From assembly GCF_000285575.1 (NCBI RefSeq), contig NZ_HE611054.1, positions 98,037 to 162,036 of the forward strand: a DNA stretch of 64,000 nucleotides, written 5' to 3'. Numbering within the stretch: position 1 is the stretch's first letter; every line of letters starts with the position of its first letter. The notes beneath the pieces were generated by a model. That model worked only from the letters and a program-made list of their open reading frames with translations, did no database searches and was not told the DNA's origin. Origin of the DNA: Clostridium senegalense JC122. GTDB taxonomy: Bacteria > Bacillota > Clostridia > Clostridiales > Clostridiaceae. Below are positions 27,175-37,824 of this stretch, in pieces. The translations under genes and the position numbers were made by a program.

Positions 27175-28182
27175 TTATATAATGTAATTTATATTTTCTT
27201 TACTCCATAGTTCACTTATACTTTTAGTGAAAAATTCTTTATAGTTTTTCATTTCTTCATTTGTATAAATATACTTACCATATCCAAATTGTCCATATTT
27301 AAATTTTCTTAACTCCTCTTCCATAGGTAATGTTGTTTTAGGAAAAACTTTTAATATATTTTCCTTTGCTCGTTTTGTAAATCTATGAGAAATAACTTCA
27401 AACATTATGTTATTGTTATCCATTATAGATTTTGTGTACTTTAACATATCATAATATTTTTCTTCATAGCCTTCATCAAGAAAAACTGGTGCAATTATAA
27501 AACCTATAGGATAACCTGCATCACTTACTTTTTTTGCTGCAGCTATTCTGCCTTGAAAGTCCTCTGATTTATGTTCATATTTTCTTATAGCTTCATTTAT
27601 GTTTATGCTAAATCGAATTGTTGTTCTTCCATTATGTTTTGCATTTAGTAGACTATCAACTTCTGTAAATTTTGTAACAAATCTAAATAGAGATTTATCA
27701 TTAGCTCCAAAATATTCAATAGCATCTTTTAATGCTCCTGTATAAGCTTCTACCGGTATTGGGTCTGAGGTAGCTGCACCTTCGAATATTGTTATGTCTG
27801 GTTTTCTTTCTTCTATATACTTTCCTGCTTTTTCTAAAATTTCATCTGTATTTACATGGATTTTTATGTACGGTTTCTTACCCATCTGAGTATTTAAATA
27901 ACAATATTCACACATTCCCATACATCCACTTACTAATGGAAGTTGATAATGAGCAGATGGTTTACAGCTTTGAAAATCTAGTTTTTTTCTTACTCCAACT
28001 ACTAAAGTACTCTTACCTTCTAAAAACATTTCTTTATCTGTTTTTCCTGGTATGCCTGTTATTCTACCATTTTTTGAATACTTTATTCCAACATCTTGAT
28101 TTTTAAATAATTTAAGTAACTCTTGACCTTTTTCATAATTTAATGCTGCTTCTTCAAAAATAACTCTTTTTGGATTAAACAA
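27175..28182 (-). CDS. splB: Spore photoproduct lyase (radical SAM DNA repair enzyme)
   Basis: Repairs the UV-induced thymine dimer 'spore photoproduct' during germination by direct radical reversal. It opens with FNPKRVIFEEAALNYEKGQEL and has the SPL cluster motif CMGMCEYC (Cys87, Cys91, Cys94) and TIRFSIN; 335 aa is the normal length. The position of the Bacillus H-atom-donor cysteine (EAACTSD, Cys141) reads EGAATSD here, whereas Cys73 lies shortly before the cluster, as I recall for clostridial SPLs. The start is a TTG behind GAGGTG. It has its own terminator; expression in the forespore is expected but no sporulation promoter could be defined. Confidence 0.95.
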   Translation of the reverse strand: MFNPKRVIFEEAALNYEKGQELLKLFKNQDVGIKYSKNGRITGIPGKTDKEMFLEGKSTLVVGVRKKLDFQSCKPSAHYQLPLVSGCMGMCEYCYLNTQMGKKPYIKIHVNTDEILEKAGKYIEERKPDITIFEGAATSDPIPVEAYTGALKDAIEYFGANDKSLFRFVTKFTEVDSLLNAKHNGRTTIRFSININEAIRKYEHKSEDFQGRIAAAKKVSDAGYPIGFIIAPVFLDEGYEEKYYDMLKYTKSIMDNNNIMFEVISHRFTKRAKENILKVFPKTTLPMEEELRKFKYGQFGYGKYIYTNEEMKNYKEFFTKSISELWSKENINYII

Positions 28183-28488
28183 ATTTTACACCTCTCTCTT
28201 GTGTTGAATAATTGTATAAAAATACACTATTTAATTTAAATCTATACAGAATATCTTTGTTATTAGCTTTAGATAGTTAAAAGTTAATTGTGAATTATCC
28301 ATTGTCAACTTTCAATTTTTAATTATATTATCTATAGTATTACTCATTTTTCTAAATAAGATTACTTTATTTTTTATTATATTAAGAATAAATCTATACC
28401 CTAACTTATATATTTTAATAGACAAGCTATATTTTTAATGGCAAAAGTCAAATAAATATATATATATTAAATTATGGGGGAGATTTTT
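28183..28488. other. AT-rich intergenic region
   Basis: Divergent promoters for splB and the YkvI-like gene must lie here. A short heptamer tract of TTAAAAG/ATTGTCA type is present (about 28272-28322). I see no gene, module or terminator. Confidence 0.6.
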
Positions 28489-29553
28489 TTGAAAAAGAGA
28501 CTAGCTTTAATTTTTCAGACAGCTACTGTTTTTGTTGGTACTATTGTAGGGGCTGGCCTTGCATCAGGACAAGAAATAACTCAATTTTTTACAACCTATG
28601 GGTTTAAAAGTTTTTTTGGGTTATTAATTTGTGCAGCTTTTTATATTTTAGTTAGTTCTGCAATGGTATCAATTAGCTTAAAATTTAACTTAAATTCATA
28701 TTCAGATTTTATAACTCTTGTTAGTCCTGGTTTCTTAGGAAAAATTACAGATTTATTAACTGGGTTATTTTTAATTGCTGGGGCTTCTATAATTCTTGCT
28801 GGAGGAGGTGCACTATTAAAACAATACTTTGGTATTCCTAGAGTGGTTGGTGTAATTATTATGGCTGCTATTTCACTTTTCACTTTACTTAGAGATACAA
28901 AAGGTCTTATAACTATAAACACTCTTATAGTTCCTTCTTTAACTACTATAATAATTGCTGTATTTTTATTTTACTTAATAAATCATGGTGATATTATGTC
29001 CATTGATTATATGCAAAGTGTAAGAACTTTTAAAAATGAAATTATCCCTGGACAATGGATTGTTTCATCTTTTTTATACGCTGGTTTTAATATGTTATTT
29101 AGTAGTGGTGTTTTAGTTCCGTTAAGTAAAGAAATGAAAAGCAAATCTATAATAATAACCGGTGCATCAATTGGCGCATTGCTTTTAACATTACTAGCCT
29201 TTTTAATTAATTCAATGCTACTTGTTAACATACCAGAAATTTTTCAATTTGAAATTCCATTATTGCATGTTGCCAGCAAGTTTGGAACTTTAATTCAATT
29301 ATTACTTCTTGCTGTTATTTGGTGTGAAATGTTTTCTACAGAAGTTTCTGATATATATAGCGTTGGAAAAACTCTAGAGCAAAAATATAAAATACCTTAT
29401 AAAATAGGAGTGATTCTAGTTCTTCTTATAGCTCTACCTATTTCTCAATTAGGTTTTAAAAATTTAATAACATATCTTTATCCTGGATTTGGAGTAATTA
29501 GTTTAGTATTTGTATATCAAATATTTAAATTTTATTTTAAACATTGCAAATAG
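28489..29553 (+). CDS. YkvI-family integral membrane protein, putative transporter
   Basis: A 354-aa polytopic membrane protein with about ten helices. The start FQTATVFVGTIVGAGLASGQEITQFFTTYG resembles the first helix of the APC superfamily and is the mark of YkvI-like proteins (Bacillus YkvI, often annotated as putative permease). Later segments include AGASIILAGGGALLKQYFG and WCEMFSTEVSDIYSVGK. Start TTG at 28489 follows GGGGGAG by 6 nt; the ATG at 28474 is upstream of and overlapping that site. Substrate unknown. It is monocistronic, followed by a repeat region. Confidence 0.82.
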   Translation: MKKRLALIFQTATVFVGTIVGAGLASGQEITQFFTTYGFKSFFGLLICAAFYILVSSAMVSISLKFNLNSYSDFITLVSPGFLGKITDLLTGLFLIAGASIILAGGGALLKQYFGIPRVVGVIIMAAISLFTLLRDTKGLITINTLIVPSLTTIIIAVFLFYLINHGDIMSIDYMQSVRTFKNEIIPGQWIVSSFLYAGFNMLFSSGVLVPLSKEMKSKSIIITGASIGALLLTLLAFLINSMLLVNIPEIFQFEIPLLHVASKFGTLIQLLLLAVIWCEMFSTEVSDIYSVGKTLEQKYKIPYKIGVILVLLIALPISQLGFKNLITYLYPGFGVISLVFVYQIFKFYFKHCK

Positions 29554-30397
29554 AGACTAAAATAGTTAATAGTTAAAAATTTAGGAGGAAACTGGACTAC
29601 CAGTTTCTTTTTAATTTAAGGGAGTAAAATTTAGATTTGAGCAATAAAGTTAACTAAAGCTATATTCAAAGTTTACAGCCGTAACAAGAAGGACAGGCGT
29701 AGCAAAATATATTTTCCATAAGTTATTTTGTGAGTGAAATCTAAAATGTTATCAATAAAATTTAAAGTAATCAAAGCCGGTCCTTAAGATAGTAGCTTTG
29801 CTGCGTAGTTGTTCGGTACTGGCTTTGAGCTATTAGTTGAAAAATATAAAACTAGAAGAGTATCAAGTGTTAGCGAAGAAAATAAATTTACCGTGCCTGT
29901 CCCATTTGTGATGGAGGTGTAACATAGGATAGATGTTTATTTAGTTGAAGTGGGGAATTTAAAAAAATTGACAATGGACAAAGGACAATTTAAAAAATTA
30001 AGAATTAAGAACATTATATAATTGACATTTGACAAAGAACAATTTACAATAATGGTTGAAACTGGATTGCCAGTTTCTTTTTAATTTAAGGGAGTAAATT
30101 CTGAGTTTATGATATTAAATTAAACAAAGTTATATTCAAAATGTACAGCCGTAACAAATGGGACAGGCACGAAAGATGTATACCCATAAAACAGAGAGTA
30201 GCTCTTTAAATTTAATTGCTATAAATAAAAAAAGTTAGCCAGTCCCTAATATAGTTAAGAGTTATGGTTGATAAATAAAATTTAATAAACTAAAATCATA
30301 AATGTAGATTCTATGTGAATTCAATTAATAATATAACAAATTTAAATATAATGTTGAATTCTATATATTCTACAATACATTAAGTAAGGTGATTTTA
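29554..30397. repeat. Composite intergenic repeat region
   Basis: No gene seen. Contents: hairpin GAAACTGG/CCAGTTTC (29588-29607) with T-run; type B module 29690-29784; type D inverted 29815-29903 (left arm degenerate, GGTACTGGC); ATTGTCM heptamers on the minus strand (about 29967-29990 and 30021-30050); hairpin GAAACTGG/CCAGTTTC (30059-30078); type A module 30160-30246; an AT-rich stretch with the promoter of the radical SAM gene. Confidence 0.85.
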
Positions 30398-31303
30398 ATG
30401 AGTAATTTAGATATATTACGTTCTTGTAGTCTTTGTCCTAGAAATTGTGGTGTTAACAGAACTGGTGGTGAAATTGGTTTTTGTTCAGCCTCTGATAAAA
30501 TTAAGGTATCGAAAGTATCTAAACATTTTTGGGAGGAACCCTGTATATCTGGAGAAAATGGTTCAGGAACGGTTTTCTTTTCAAACTGTAATTTAAAATG
30601 TGTTTTTTGCCAAAATTATAAAATTAGTACTGAGGGATTTGGTAAAGAAATTTCTATAGAAAGATTAAGTTCTATTTTCTTGGAGCAACAATCTAGAAAT
30701 GTAAATAATATAAACTTAGTAACTCCAACTCACTATATCCCTCAAATAATTGAGGCAATTAAACTAGCTAAATCTAAGGGGCTTACTCTTCCTATAGTTT
30801 ATAACTCCAATGGATATGAGGATATAAATGCTATTAAAATGTTAAATGGATACGTAGATGTTTATCTTCCAGATTTAAAATACTTTAGCAATAAATACGC
30901 TGTAAAATATTCTAAAGCTCCAAATTATTTTACTGTAGCGACAAATGTTATAGATGAAATGTTCTCTCAGGTTGGAGAACCTGTCTTTAATGAGAATGGA
31001 CTAATTAAAAAAGGTGTTATTATAAGACATTTAATGCTTCCAGGCTTACTTTTTGATTCTAAAAAAATAGTAGATTATATATATAAAAAATATAATGATA
31101 AGGTATTTTTAAGTCTTATGAATCAATATACTCCTTTTTATAACTGTAGTGAATATGAAGAGCTAACAAAACCACTTAACCCTAAGCATTATGAATCGTT
31201 AATAGATTATTGCGTAGACCTTGGTTATAAAAATGCTTTTATTCAAGAAGAAGGTACTTGTAAAGAAAGTTTTATCCCTGACTTTAATTTAGATGGAGTT
31301 TAA
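30398..31303 (+). CDS. Radical SAM protein, pyruvate-formate-lyase-activase-like (COG1313)
   Basis: A 301-aa radical SAM protein. An N-terminal cysteine cluster (CSLCPRNCGVNR, then GFC) precedes the radical SAM motif CNLKCVFC (CX3CX2C) and GxxxE-like segments; YNSNGYEDINAIKML and YLPDLKYF follow. This is the PflA-like COG1313 group, whose substrates are mostly unknown; it is not the classical PflA because no pfl gene is near and the N-terminus differs. ATG at 30398 lies 7 nt after AAGGTG; a GTG at 30389 overlaps that site. It stands alone between repeat regions. Confidence 0.88.
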   Translation: MSNLDILRSCSLCPRNCGVNRTGGEIGFCSASDKIKVSKVSKHFWEEPCISGENGSGTVFFSNCNLKCVFCQNYKISTEGFGKEISIERLSSIFLEQQSRNVNNINLVTPTHYIPQIIEAIKLAKSKGLTLPIVYNSNGYEDINAIKMLNGYVDVYLPDLKYFSNKYAVKYSKAPNYFTVATNVIDEMFSQVGEPVFNENGLIKKGVIIRHLMLPGLLFDSKKIVDYIYKKYNDKVFLSLMNQYTPFYNCSEYEELTKPLNPKHYESLIDYCVDLGYKNAFIQEEGTCKESFIPDFNLDGV

Positions 31304-31558
31304 TTTAATTAGAAGTTAAGAGTGAATAGTTGTAATACTCTTCTAGTTAAAAGTTAATAGTTAATAGTTGTGGTTATTACTATTCGCTATGCTCATAGTA
31401 ATACTGAACGTACTTTTTTATATAAATTTACAAATCAAATTATATCATTAAATTAAAAAGAAACTGGATTACTCCAGTTTCCTCATTAACTTTTAACTCT
31501 TAATTTTTCAAAGATTGTCCACTATTTATCATCAACTGTCCAATAAAACAACCATTTA
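31304..31558. repeat. Intergenic repeats between convergent genes
   Basis: Heptamers of the TTAAGAG/TTAATAG type, a TATTACTA/TAGTAATA palindrome (31371-31416), a hairpin GAAACTGG/CCAGTTTC (about 31460-31480) that may act as terminator for the H-NOX gene on the minus strand, and a short ATTGTCM tract (about 31511-31545). Confidence 0.7.
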
Positions 31559-33358
31559 TTATACTTTATAATTGTCTAAGCTATCTTTAAAATATGTTGC
31601 TATTTTATCAAATTCATTTATGCTTTCTGTAAGCTTTTTAATCTCTTCAGAGTATACATTAACATTAGCACTTACTTCTTGTGATGACGCAGAGTTTTCT
31701 TCTGCTATAGCAGCTAAGGATTCTATATTATCATACATACTCGCTATAGAACCTGCCTGTGAATCTAATTTTTCTATTGTTTTAATCATTGCTTTTGAAA
31801 CGGTTTTAACAGATGTTGTAGACTCCTTGCTTACATCTCTTATTAATTGTAATCCTTCAGTCTCTTTTTGAAGGACTTCATACTGACTATCTATATTCAT
31901 TACAAGTCCACCAATATCTTCTACAAATTGAACTAAGTTAGTATTTATCTCTTGTACTGCATCCTTAGTTTGCTCTGCTAGTTTTCTTACTTCCTCTGCA
32001 ACTACAGCAAATCCTTTTCCTTGCTCTCCTGCCCTTGCAGCTTCTATAGAAGCATTTAAAGCTAATAAATTTGTCATATCTGATATCTGTGCTACTATGG
32101 AAACAATATTTGTTATGTCTTTAGCTTTGTCACCAAGTTGAGTTCCCTTTGTTTTTACTTCTTGGAACCCTTCTAATGTAGCTAGAATGTTTTTACTAGT
32201 ATTTTCAATTTTTAAATAACTGCTATTTATTTTGCCTATAGTTAATTCTAGTTCTTCCTTATTTTCATTTTCATTATTAACTATTGCTTTTAAACCATTA
32301 ATATTGTCATTTAAAACTTGTGCTGCAGTTTCTGTACTATTAGCTTGATCTACAGATGTATTTGCAACTTGATTAACTACTTCTACAATATCACCAGAAG
32401 TTCTATACATATTATCTGATATATTACCTAACTTTTGAGCAAAACTACCCATTTCATCAGTTATTCCCTTTAATCCAATAAAGTCGCTTTTTATTCCTTT
32501 AACATGTTTGTCTATTCTATCATATAAATATTCAAATTCGTCATTTGTAACTATTTTACTATCCTCTACAAACTTCTTATTATTTAAGTTTTCCATAACT
32601 TCATTTATATGATTCATTGGTCTTAATAAACTCTTCACACCAACAAAACTCACAATACCACTTATAAAAGAAATTAATAAATTTTTTAGTATACCGCTAA
32701 AACCTAATATAGGTAAATTTATTAAAAACATAATTACAAATGTAAATAAGCCTACTTTTGATGCAACGCTTTTTAGGAATCCTAAAGATAAAACATTATT
32801 TATAAAATATTTCTTTTTATACTTTATATCTTCCTGAAATGTTATTTTAACTTGCATTGTATTATCTTTAGTTTCTATAATATCAAAATCTGCTTTTTCC
32901 TTAAAGTACATAAAACTTCCTTCTAACATACCTAAGAAATAATCAAACATCTTTCTTTTAGATGAATACGTAATTATAGCTTCCTTATTTGATATTGCTT
33001 CTATATTAACTATTGGAGGATTAGCTCCTGGTATTTTCTTAGTCATAACCAAATGAATATCATAAAGCGATTTTAAAAATGAGTACGTATTATCGCTTTT
33101 AAAAAATGTTGGAAGTTCTTCTGCAAAAGAATATACATTGTCATGACCAATTTTTGACCATAATTCCTTCTCACTTATATTTTTTTCTCTAGTAACATAA
33201 TGTATAAATTTTTCTATTTTTTCATCATTTACATCCTCTGCTGGCGAAAAAACTTTTGTAGCATCAAACCCTACATGAACCATTGCATCATCTACAAAGC
33301 TATCACCATAAAGTTTTCTGCAAGTTTTAAACCAAGCACTTACAGCTGTTCCCTTCAC
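31559..33358 (-). CDS. H-NOX heme sensor fused to methyl-accepting chemotaxis protein
   Basis: A 599-aa membrane chemoreceptor. Residues 1-about 185 are an H-NOX heme domain: proximal His102, Pro115 and the heme-contact triad Y131-x-S133-x-R135. The distal-pocket residues Trp9, Asn74 and Tyr140, which give O2 binding in the Thermoanaerobacter protein Tar4H, are all present at the same numbers. Two adjacent membrane helices follow (about 200-242), then a HAMP-like linker and an MCP signalling domain with the hairpin tip [26 protein letters not shown]. It should steer motility in response to O2 or NO. Start is GTG behind AAAGGGG. It follows the kinase gene by 52 bp and may share its operon. Confidence 0.94.
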   Translation of the reverse strand: MKGTAVSAWFKTCRKLYGDSFVDDAMVHVGFDATKVFSPAEDVNDEKIEKFIHYVTREKNISEKELWSKIGHDNVYSFAEELPTFFKSDNTYSFLKSLYDIHLVMTKKIPGANPPIVNIEAISNKEAIITYSSKRKMFDYFLGMLEGSFMYFKEKADFDIIETKDNTMQVKITFQEDIKYKKKYFINNVLSLGFLKSVASKVGLFTFVIMFLINLPILGFSGILKNLLISFISGIVSFVGVKSLLRPMNHINEVMENLNNKKFVEDSKIVTNDEFEYLYDRIDKHVKGIKSDFIGLKGITDEMGSFAQKLGNISDNMYRTSGDIVEVVNQVANTSVDQANSTETAAQVLNDNINGLKAIVNNENENKEELELTIGKINSSYLKIENTSKNILATLEGFQEVKTKGTQLGDKAKDITNIVSIVAQISDMTNLLALNASIEAARAGEQGKGFAVVAEEVRKLAEQTKDAVQEINTNLVQFVEDIGGLVMNIDSQYEVLQKETEGLQLIRDVSKESTTSVKTVSKAMIKTIEKLDSQAGSIASMYDNIESLAAIAEENSASSQEVSANVNVYSEEIKKLTESINEFDKIATYFKDSLDNYKV

Positions 33359-33410
33359 TGAAAATTCCCCCTTTACTTATACCATTTAATATATAAATTA
33401 AATTAATTCT

Positions 33411-34919
33411 CTATTTTACTAAGTTACAATAAAAATAAAACTCTACACCTCTTTCTGTATTTTTAGCTCCATATTTAAAATTGTGCATATTAAGTATATT
33501 CTTAACTATAGAAAGTCCTAAACCATTTCCGCCTAACTTTCTAGTTCTTGATTTATCAACTTTGTAAAATTTATGCCAAATATTTTCTAACTGTTCATCA
33601 CTTAATGGATCACAAGTATTTTCAAAAGATACCCTTATAAAATCTTTATCATTTTCAATAGCTATAAATATATTACCATGTTTTTTTGTATATCTTATGG
33701 CATTAGTTATAAAGTTTATAACTACCTGTTCCATCCTAAACTTATCAGCACATATTATTGGGTTTAAACAATATCGTTCTATTATCTTTATGTTTTTTTC
33801 ATTTATTTCATTTGATAATGCCCTTAAATTACTAGATATCATTTCACCTAAATTAAATTCTTCGAAATTAAGATCAATAACTTTACTTTCTAGTGCTGAC
33901 AATTCTAGCATATCTTTAACCAAGTTACTCATTCTATTAGTTTCATCTATAATTATATCTAAAGATTCTTTTTGATCCTCTTCGCTAAATATACCATCTT
34001 TTATGCCCTCAGCATATCCTTGTATAATAGTTATCGGAGTTTTTAACTCATGTGATGCTGCAGCTACGAAATCTTTTCTTATTTTTTCTAATTGACGTTC
34101 TTTTTCTATTTCCTTTTGTAACCTAACATTTGTCTGTTGAAGCGATGTTAAAGCACTAGTTAAGTTATAGGATAGAAAGTTTAATGTAGTTGCTAAATTA
34201 CCTATTTCATCCTCTGATTCATACTCACATCTTTCTGTAAAATCTAATGTGCTCATTTTTTTAGCTTTATCATTTATGTTTTTTAATGGATTAGTTATCA
34301 TATTAGAATACACATATGAAAGTATTAATATTATAAATATGGCAACAACATAAAAATACTTATAAAACTCTTCTATAACACTTATACCTTCACTTATCGG
34401 CAACATAGAAGTAGTAGCTACAATTAAATTGCTTTCATCTAATGTAACACATACAAGCTCTTTATTTTCGCTATAATCACTTTCAACACTAAACACAGCT
34501 ATGTTATTTGATACAAGCTTTTGCATTAGAGATTTATTATTTCTAATTTCATTTACTATCTCCATTATATGTTTAGATCTGCTATTTCTTTCATCAACAA
34601 CTTCTATATTCATAGCTATGCTAAATCCAGGTTTATACTCCACAATGCCTATATAGGTGTTATATTCCTCTTCACATTCCTTCATTAACTCTAAAATCTC
34701 ATCATAACTTTCACTCTTATTGTATTTTTGAATAAATTTTGCAGTAACACTTTTTATTTCTTGACTCTTCTTATTAAAATACATATTCTCAAAAAATATT
34801 CTTTGAACTATAAGGGTAAAACTTAAAAATAGTATAAATATTACCATAGTTATAAAAAACAATTTCTTAGATATACTTTTGTTTATACTATCTAAATATC
34901 TATATATCTTGTTTCTCAT
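33411..34919 (-). CDS. Membrane sensor histidine kinase
   Basis: A 502-aa kinase with two membrane helices (about residues 19-42 and 190-210) flanking a 145-aa extracellular sensor domain, then HAMP (SNMITNPLKNINDKAKKM), HisKA with AAASHELKTPITIIQGYAEG, and HATPase with NFITNAIRYT and GGNGLGLSIVKN. It starts inside the 3' end of the response-regulator gene (20-bp overlap) with GAGGT as ribosome-binding site. The signal is unknown. The position directly before the H-NOX chemoreceptor could mean a shared regulon, but this is inference. Confidence 0.93.
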   Translation of the reverse strand: MRNKIYRYLDSINKSISKKLFFITMVIFILFLSFTLIVQRIFFENMYFNKKSQEIKSVTAKFIQKYNKSESYDEILELMKECEEEYNTYIGIVEYKPGFSIAMNIEVVDERNSRSKHIMEIVNEIRNNKSLMQKLVSNNIAVFSVESDYSENKELVCVTLDESNLIVATTSMLPISEGISVIEEFYKYFYVVAIFIILILSYVYSNMITNPLKNINDKAKKMSTLDFTERCEYESEDEIGNLATTLNFLSYNLTSALTSLQQTNVRLQKEIEKERQLEKIRKDFVAAASHELKTPITIIQGYAEGIKDGIFSEEDQKESLDIIIDETNRMSNLVKDMLELSALESKVIDLNFEEFNLGEMISSNLRALSNEINEKNIKIIERYCLNPIICADKFRMEQVVINFITNAIRYTKKHGNIFIAIENDKDFIRVSFENTCDPLSDEQLENIWHKFYKVDKSRTRKLGGNGLGLSIVKNILNMHNFKYGAKNTERGVEFYFYCNLVK

Positions 34920-35598
34920 CTTTTACCTCGAATTTATATCCAAATCCCCTTACTGTTTGAATGTATTTTGCTTTATCATTTATTTTTTCTCTTAACCTTT
35001 TAACACTAGTATCTACTACTCTAAAGTCACCCATAAAGTTATATCCCCAAACACCATTTAGTATTTGTTCTCTAGATAACACTATATCTTTATTTTTCAC
35101 AAAATACATAAGTAGTGAAAATTCTGTTGGTGTTAAAGATACATCTTCGTTATCCACAATAACATTATGAGATTTCTCATTTATACACAAACCATTAAAT
35201 TCATACACATCTTCATCTTTATTATCGTATCCATAAGTCCTTTTCATTAGTGCATTTATCTTTGCTACTAATATTTTAGGACTAAATGGCTTAGTTTCAT
35301 AATTATCAACACCTATTCCAAATGCTAATAACTTATCTTCTTCTTCACCTTTTGCACTTAACATTATAACTGGCATATTGTACTCTTTTCTAAGTATCTT
35401 AAGAGTTTCAAAGCCATCCATCACCGGCATCATTATATCTAATAAAATTAAATCTACTTCATTACTTTTAACTTTGTTTATAGCATCAACGCCGTTACTT
35501 GCTTGTAGTATATTATAATTCTCTTTAGATAAATATGCAGCTAACAACCTTCTTATATTTTCTTCATCATCTACAATTAATATAGTTTTATTCTTCAT
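34900..35598 (-). CDS. OmpR-family response regulator
   Basis: A 232-aa regulator: receiver domain with VDDEENIRR, phospho-acceptor Asp in LILLDIMMPVMDG and the conserved Lys in ETKPFSPK (ETKPF in place of the common LTKPF), followed by a winged-helix DNA-binding domain (LTPTEFSLLMYFVKNK, TVRGFGYKFE). An upstream GTG (35605-35607) overlaps AGGTGG, so the ATG at 35598 is preferred. It is the first gene of an operon with the overlapping kinase gene. Confidence 0.93.
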   Translation of the reverse strand: MKNKTILIVDDEENIRRLLAAYLSKENYNILQASNGVDAINKVKSNEVDLILLDIMMPVMDGFETLKILRKEYNMPVIMLSAKGEEEDKLLAFGIGVDNYETKPFSPKILVAKINALMKRTYGYDNKDEDVYEFNGLCINEKSHNVIVDNEDVSLTPTEFSLLMYFVKNKDIVLSREQILNGVWGYNFMGDFRVVDTSVKRLREKINDKAKYIQTVRGFGYKFEVKDEKQDI

Positions 35599-36288
35599 AT
35601 TAACCACCTGATTTTAAAACTTTAATTCATAAAAGTAATCAGGTTATTCACCTACCCTTCTCTATGTTATAAAAATTCAATCCAACTTTTTAACTTACAT
35701 AATAAATATTTTACTATCAAATATAGAAAAACAAGCTTAAACTTAAATTTCTTTTATCAGTTAAGAAAAAATAAGTACAACTATAGTTAGTTAACAGTTA
35801 ATAATTAAGAGTTAATAGTTTAGGATGAAAGTGGATACAACTTTCTTTTTAATCTATAAATATAATTTGCTTTGAAAATTTATAAAAAGATACGTTGAGA
35901 ATTACTAGAAACGAAGTGAGTAGTAATAACCATAACTATTCACTCTTAACTCTTAACTAGAAAAATCCCCTCAACTATTTACTCTTAACTAAAATAGGCT
36001 GTCAACTATCACTATAATATTAAACTTAAATATTTCTTGAACTCCTATATTTTTAACTTTCTATATTTGAAATTCTCCGTTACTTTATATTTTGCCACTT
36101 AATTATGTCTATTCTGTATTAATTTTATAATATATGTTTTCCTATATATTATAATAATATCAATTAGGCATATGAAAAGAAATAAAAAACTTAAATTTTT
36201 TCCCAATATATGTATAAAAAAATAACTAGCCCATTTTAAATTGGCTAGTTATTTTAGATTCAATATTTTTTTAAAATTCCCCTTAACA
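35599..36288. repeat. Intergenic repeat region between response regulator and sleC
   Basis: No gene seen. It has a copy of the AAACAAGCTTAAACTTAAATT family (35728-35770), TTAACTM heptamers (35784-35820 and 35935-36000), an imperfect GAAAGTGG hairpin (about 35826-35847), an inverted TACTA/TAGTAATA palindrome (about 35898-35930), and a short copy of the AGGCATATGAAAAGAAATAA motif (about 36164-36188). The sleC terminator is at the right end. Confidence 0.7.
36219..36254 (-). terminator. Terminator of sleC
   Basis: AATAACTAGCC/GGCTAGTTATT arms followed by TTTTTTT on the minus strand, about 35 bp beyond the sleC stop. Confidence 0.87.
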
Positions 36289-37662
36289 TTATTTAACAGG
36301 ATAATCTATTGTAGGAACATCTAATGATCTTCCAATTATAAATGTTGGTGGAACAAATATTCCCATTTCTCTTGCAACAGATTCAACCTCATTATCATTT
36401 ATTCCCATAGAACTTCTAAGTTCTGCAATTTTTGTTACTCCAACATATATATTAGATATTTGATACCATGTTGAATAATCTACTACACCTGTTTGTGGTA
36501 AATTAAAAATCTTTTGAAAGGTTTTTACTGCATCTGCAGTTGATTGACCATAAACTCCGTCTACGGCCACCTTTGGAATTAGTGGATAATTATCCCCTAT
36601 TCTATTTAAAAAAGTTTGAATTGTTGTAACAGGATCTCCTGAACTACCTATTTGTAATGTAAAACCTGGATAGGATTTAGGTATGCCAGAAACCTTTGGT
36701 GCTTTTTCTATATCTATGTCAGGTCCATAAAAACTTGTCAATATTTCATAAGGGGTTTTCCCTTGGTCACCTAAATATTTACTTCCCCATTGTGTTAACC
36801 ATCCAGGACATTTGACTCTTTCACCATCACAATATTGAGTTAATAATGGTTGTTTTGCTCCTCTTCTCTTTACATAGCTTGTAAATATTTCATCCACTAT
36901 CCTACTTATATTATCAAAAACATTTCTACCATAAGTAAAAGCATGATCAAAGGCAGTTGAATTGGTTATTGTAAAATTATATCCCTTACCGGTATACCAC
37001 TCTGTGAAAATTCTGTTTAATGTAAAAGATAGTATACAATATACATTAGACCTTATTGTATTTTCTGACCAAGTTGAATATATCTCAGAACTTGCAACAT
37101 TTTTAATATAATCTTTAAATGGAACTCTATAACTTGGTGCACCAGTATTAGTAGGTACACCAGCATGAACAATAACAAACTCTGGAACCACTACTTCATC
37201 TAAAACAACAAACCCACCACCAGGACTCTTAGGTAATGGTTTTTCTGGTGCCTCTGGTATTTTTGGTGGAAATGTGCCAAAAAGCCTATTATCAGGAACA
37301 TCTATAGTTCTAAGTTCACCCATTTCCCTTGACTCAGAGGGACTTCCTAACAGCTCAATATTTTGTATAGCTGTTGACTCTGGCAATATCTGTGCATTTC
37401 TAATTTCTACCGGTTCAAATCCAGGTGCCTCTGCCCTAACATCCCATAAACTATATGGCATTTCTGTATACTCTGGTCGTTGACTTAACTCTATAGGTGG
37501 CGTATTAACATCTACTGTTTCTGTTTGGCCAACACTATTTGTTGTTAATTCTACTCTTTTATTTTCATCTTCTGATGGATTCATAATTATTCTTACATCT
37601 TTTAATGGTACAAAAGTATCTTTTTTATATACATTAACTAAAATTCTACCTATATCAGCCAT
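36289..37662 (-). CDS. sleC: Spore cortex-lytic enzyme SleC (germination)
   Basis: Pro-enzyme that degrades cortex peptidoglycan when activated by the Csp protease. The 457-aa protein has an N-terminal pre/pro region (1-about 155), the central SpoIID-like catalytic domain (YRVPFKDYIKNVASSEIYSTW, AFDHAFTYGRNVFDNI) and a C-terminal peptidoglycan-binding domain (GDPVTTIQTFLNRIGDNYP...DGVYGQSTADAVKTFQ). The stretch DEVVVPEFVIVHAG resembles the mature N-terminus of the clostridial enzyme as I recall it. AAGGAG precedes the ATG. It is downstream of cspC, but a hairpin after cspC suggests a separate transcript. Glutamate after the pro-region and gene order support SleC strongly. Confidence 0.93.
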   Translation of the reverse strand: MADIGRILVNVYKKDTFVPLKDVRIIMNPSEDENKRVELTTNSVGQTETVDVNTPPIELSQRPEYTEMPYSLWDVRAEAPGFEPVEIRNAQILPESTAIQNIELLGSPSESREMGELRTIDVPDNRLFGTFPPKIPEAPEKPLPKSPGGGFVVLDEVVVPEFVIVHAGVPTNTGAPSYRVPFKDYIKNVASSEIYSTWSENTIRSNVYCILSFTLNRIFTEWYTGKGYNFTITNSTAFDHAFTYGRNVFDNISRIVDEIFTSYVKRRGAKQPLLTQYCDGERVKCPGWLTQWGSKYLGDQGKTPYEILTSFYGPDIDIEKAPKVSGIPKSYPGFTLQIGSSGDPVTTIQTFLNRIGDNYPLIPKVAVDGVYGQSTADAVKTFQKIFNLPQTGVVDYSTWYQISNIYVGVTKIAELRSSMGINDNEVESVAREMGIFVPPTFIIGRSLDVPTIDYPVK

Positions 37663-37824
37663 AAAATACTCCTTTTAAAAACTAATTCATTATATCTTAT
37701 GTGCTAAAATGTAAATTGTTTACTATTTGTGCAATTAACTTTAAATTAATGGCTATTTTTATTTTCATAAATATTTATAAACATATTTCTTAATTTTAAA
37801 GTTAGCTTTTCATTCATAAAATAA

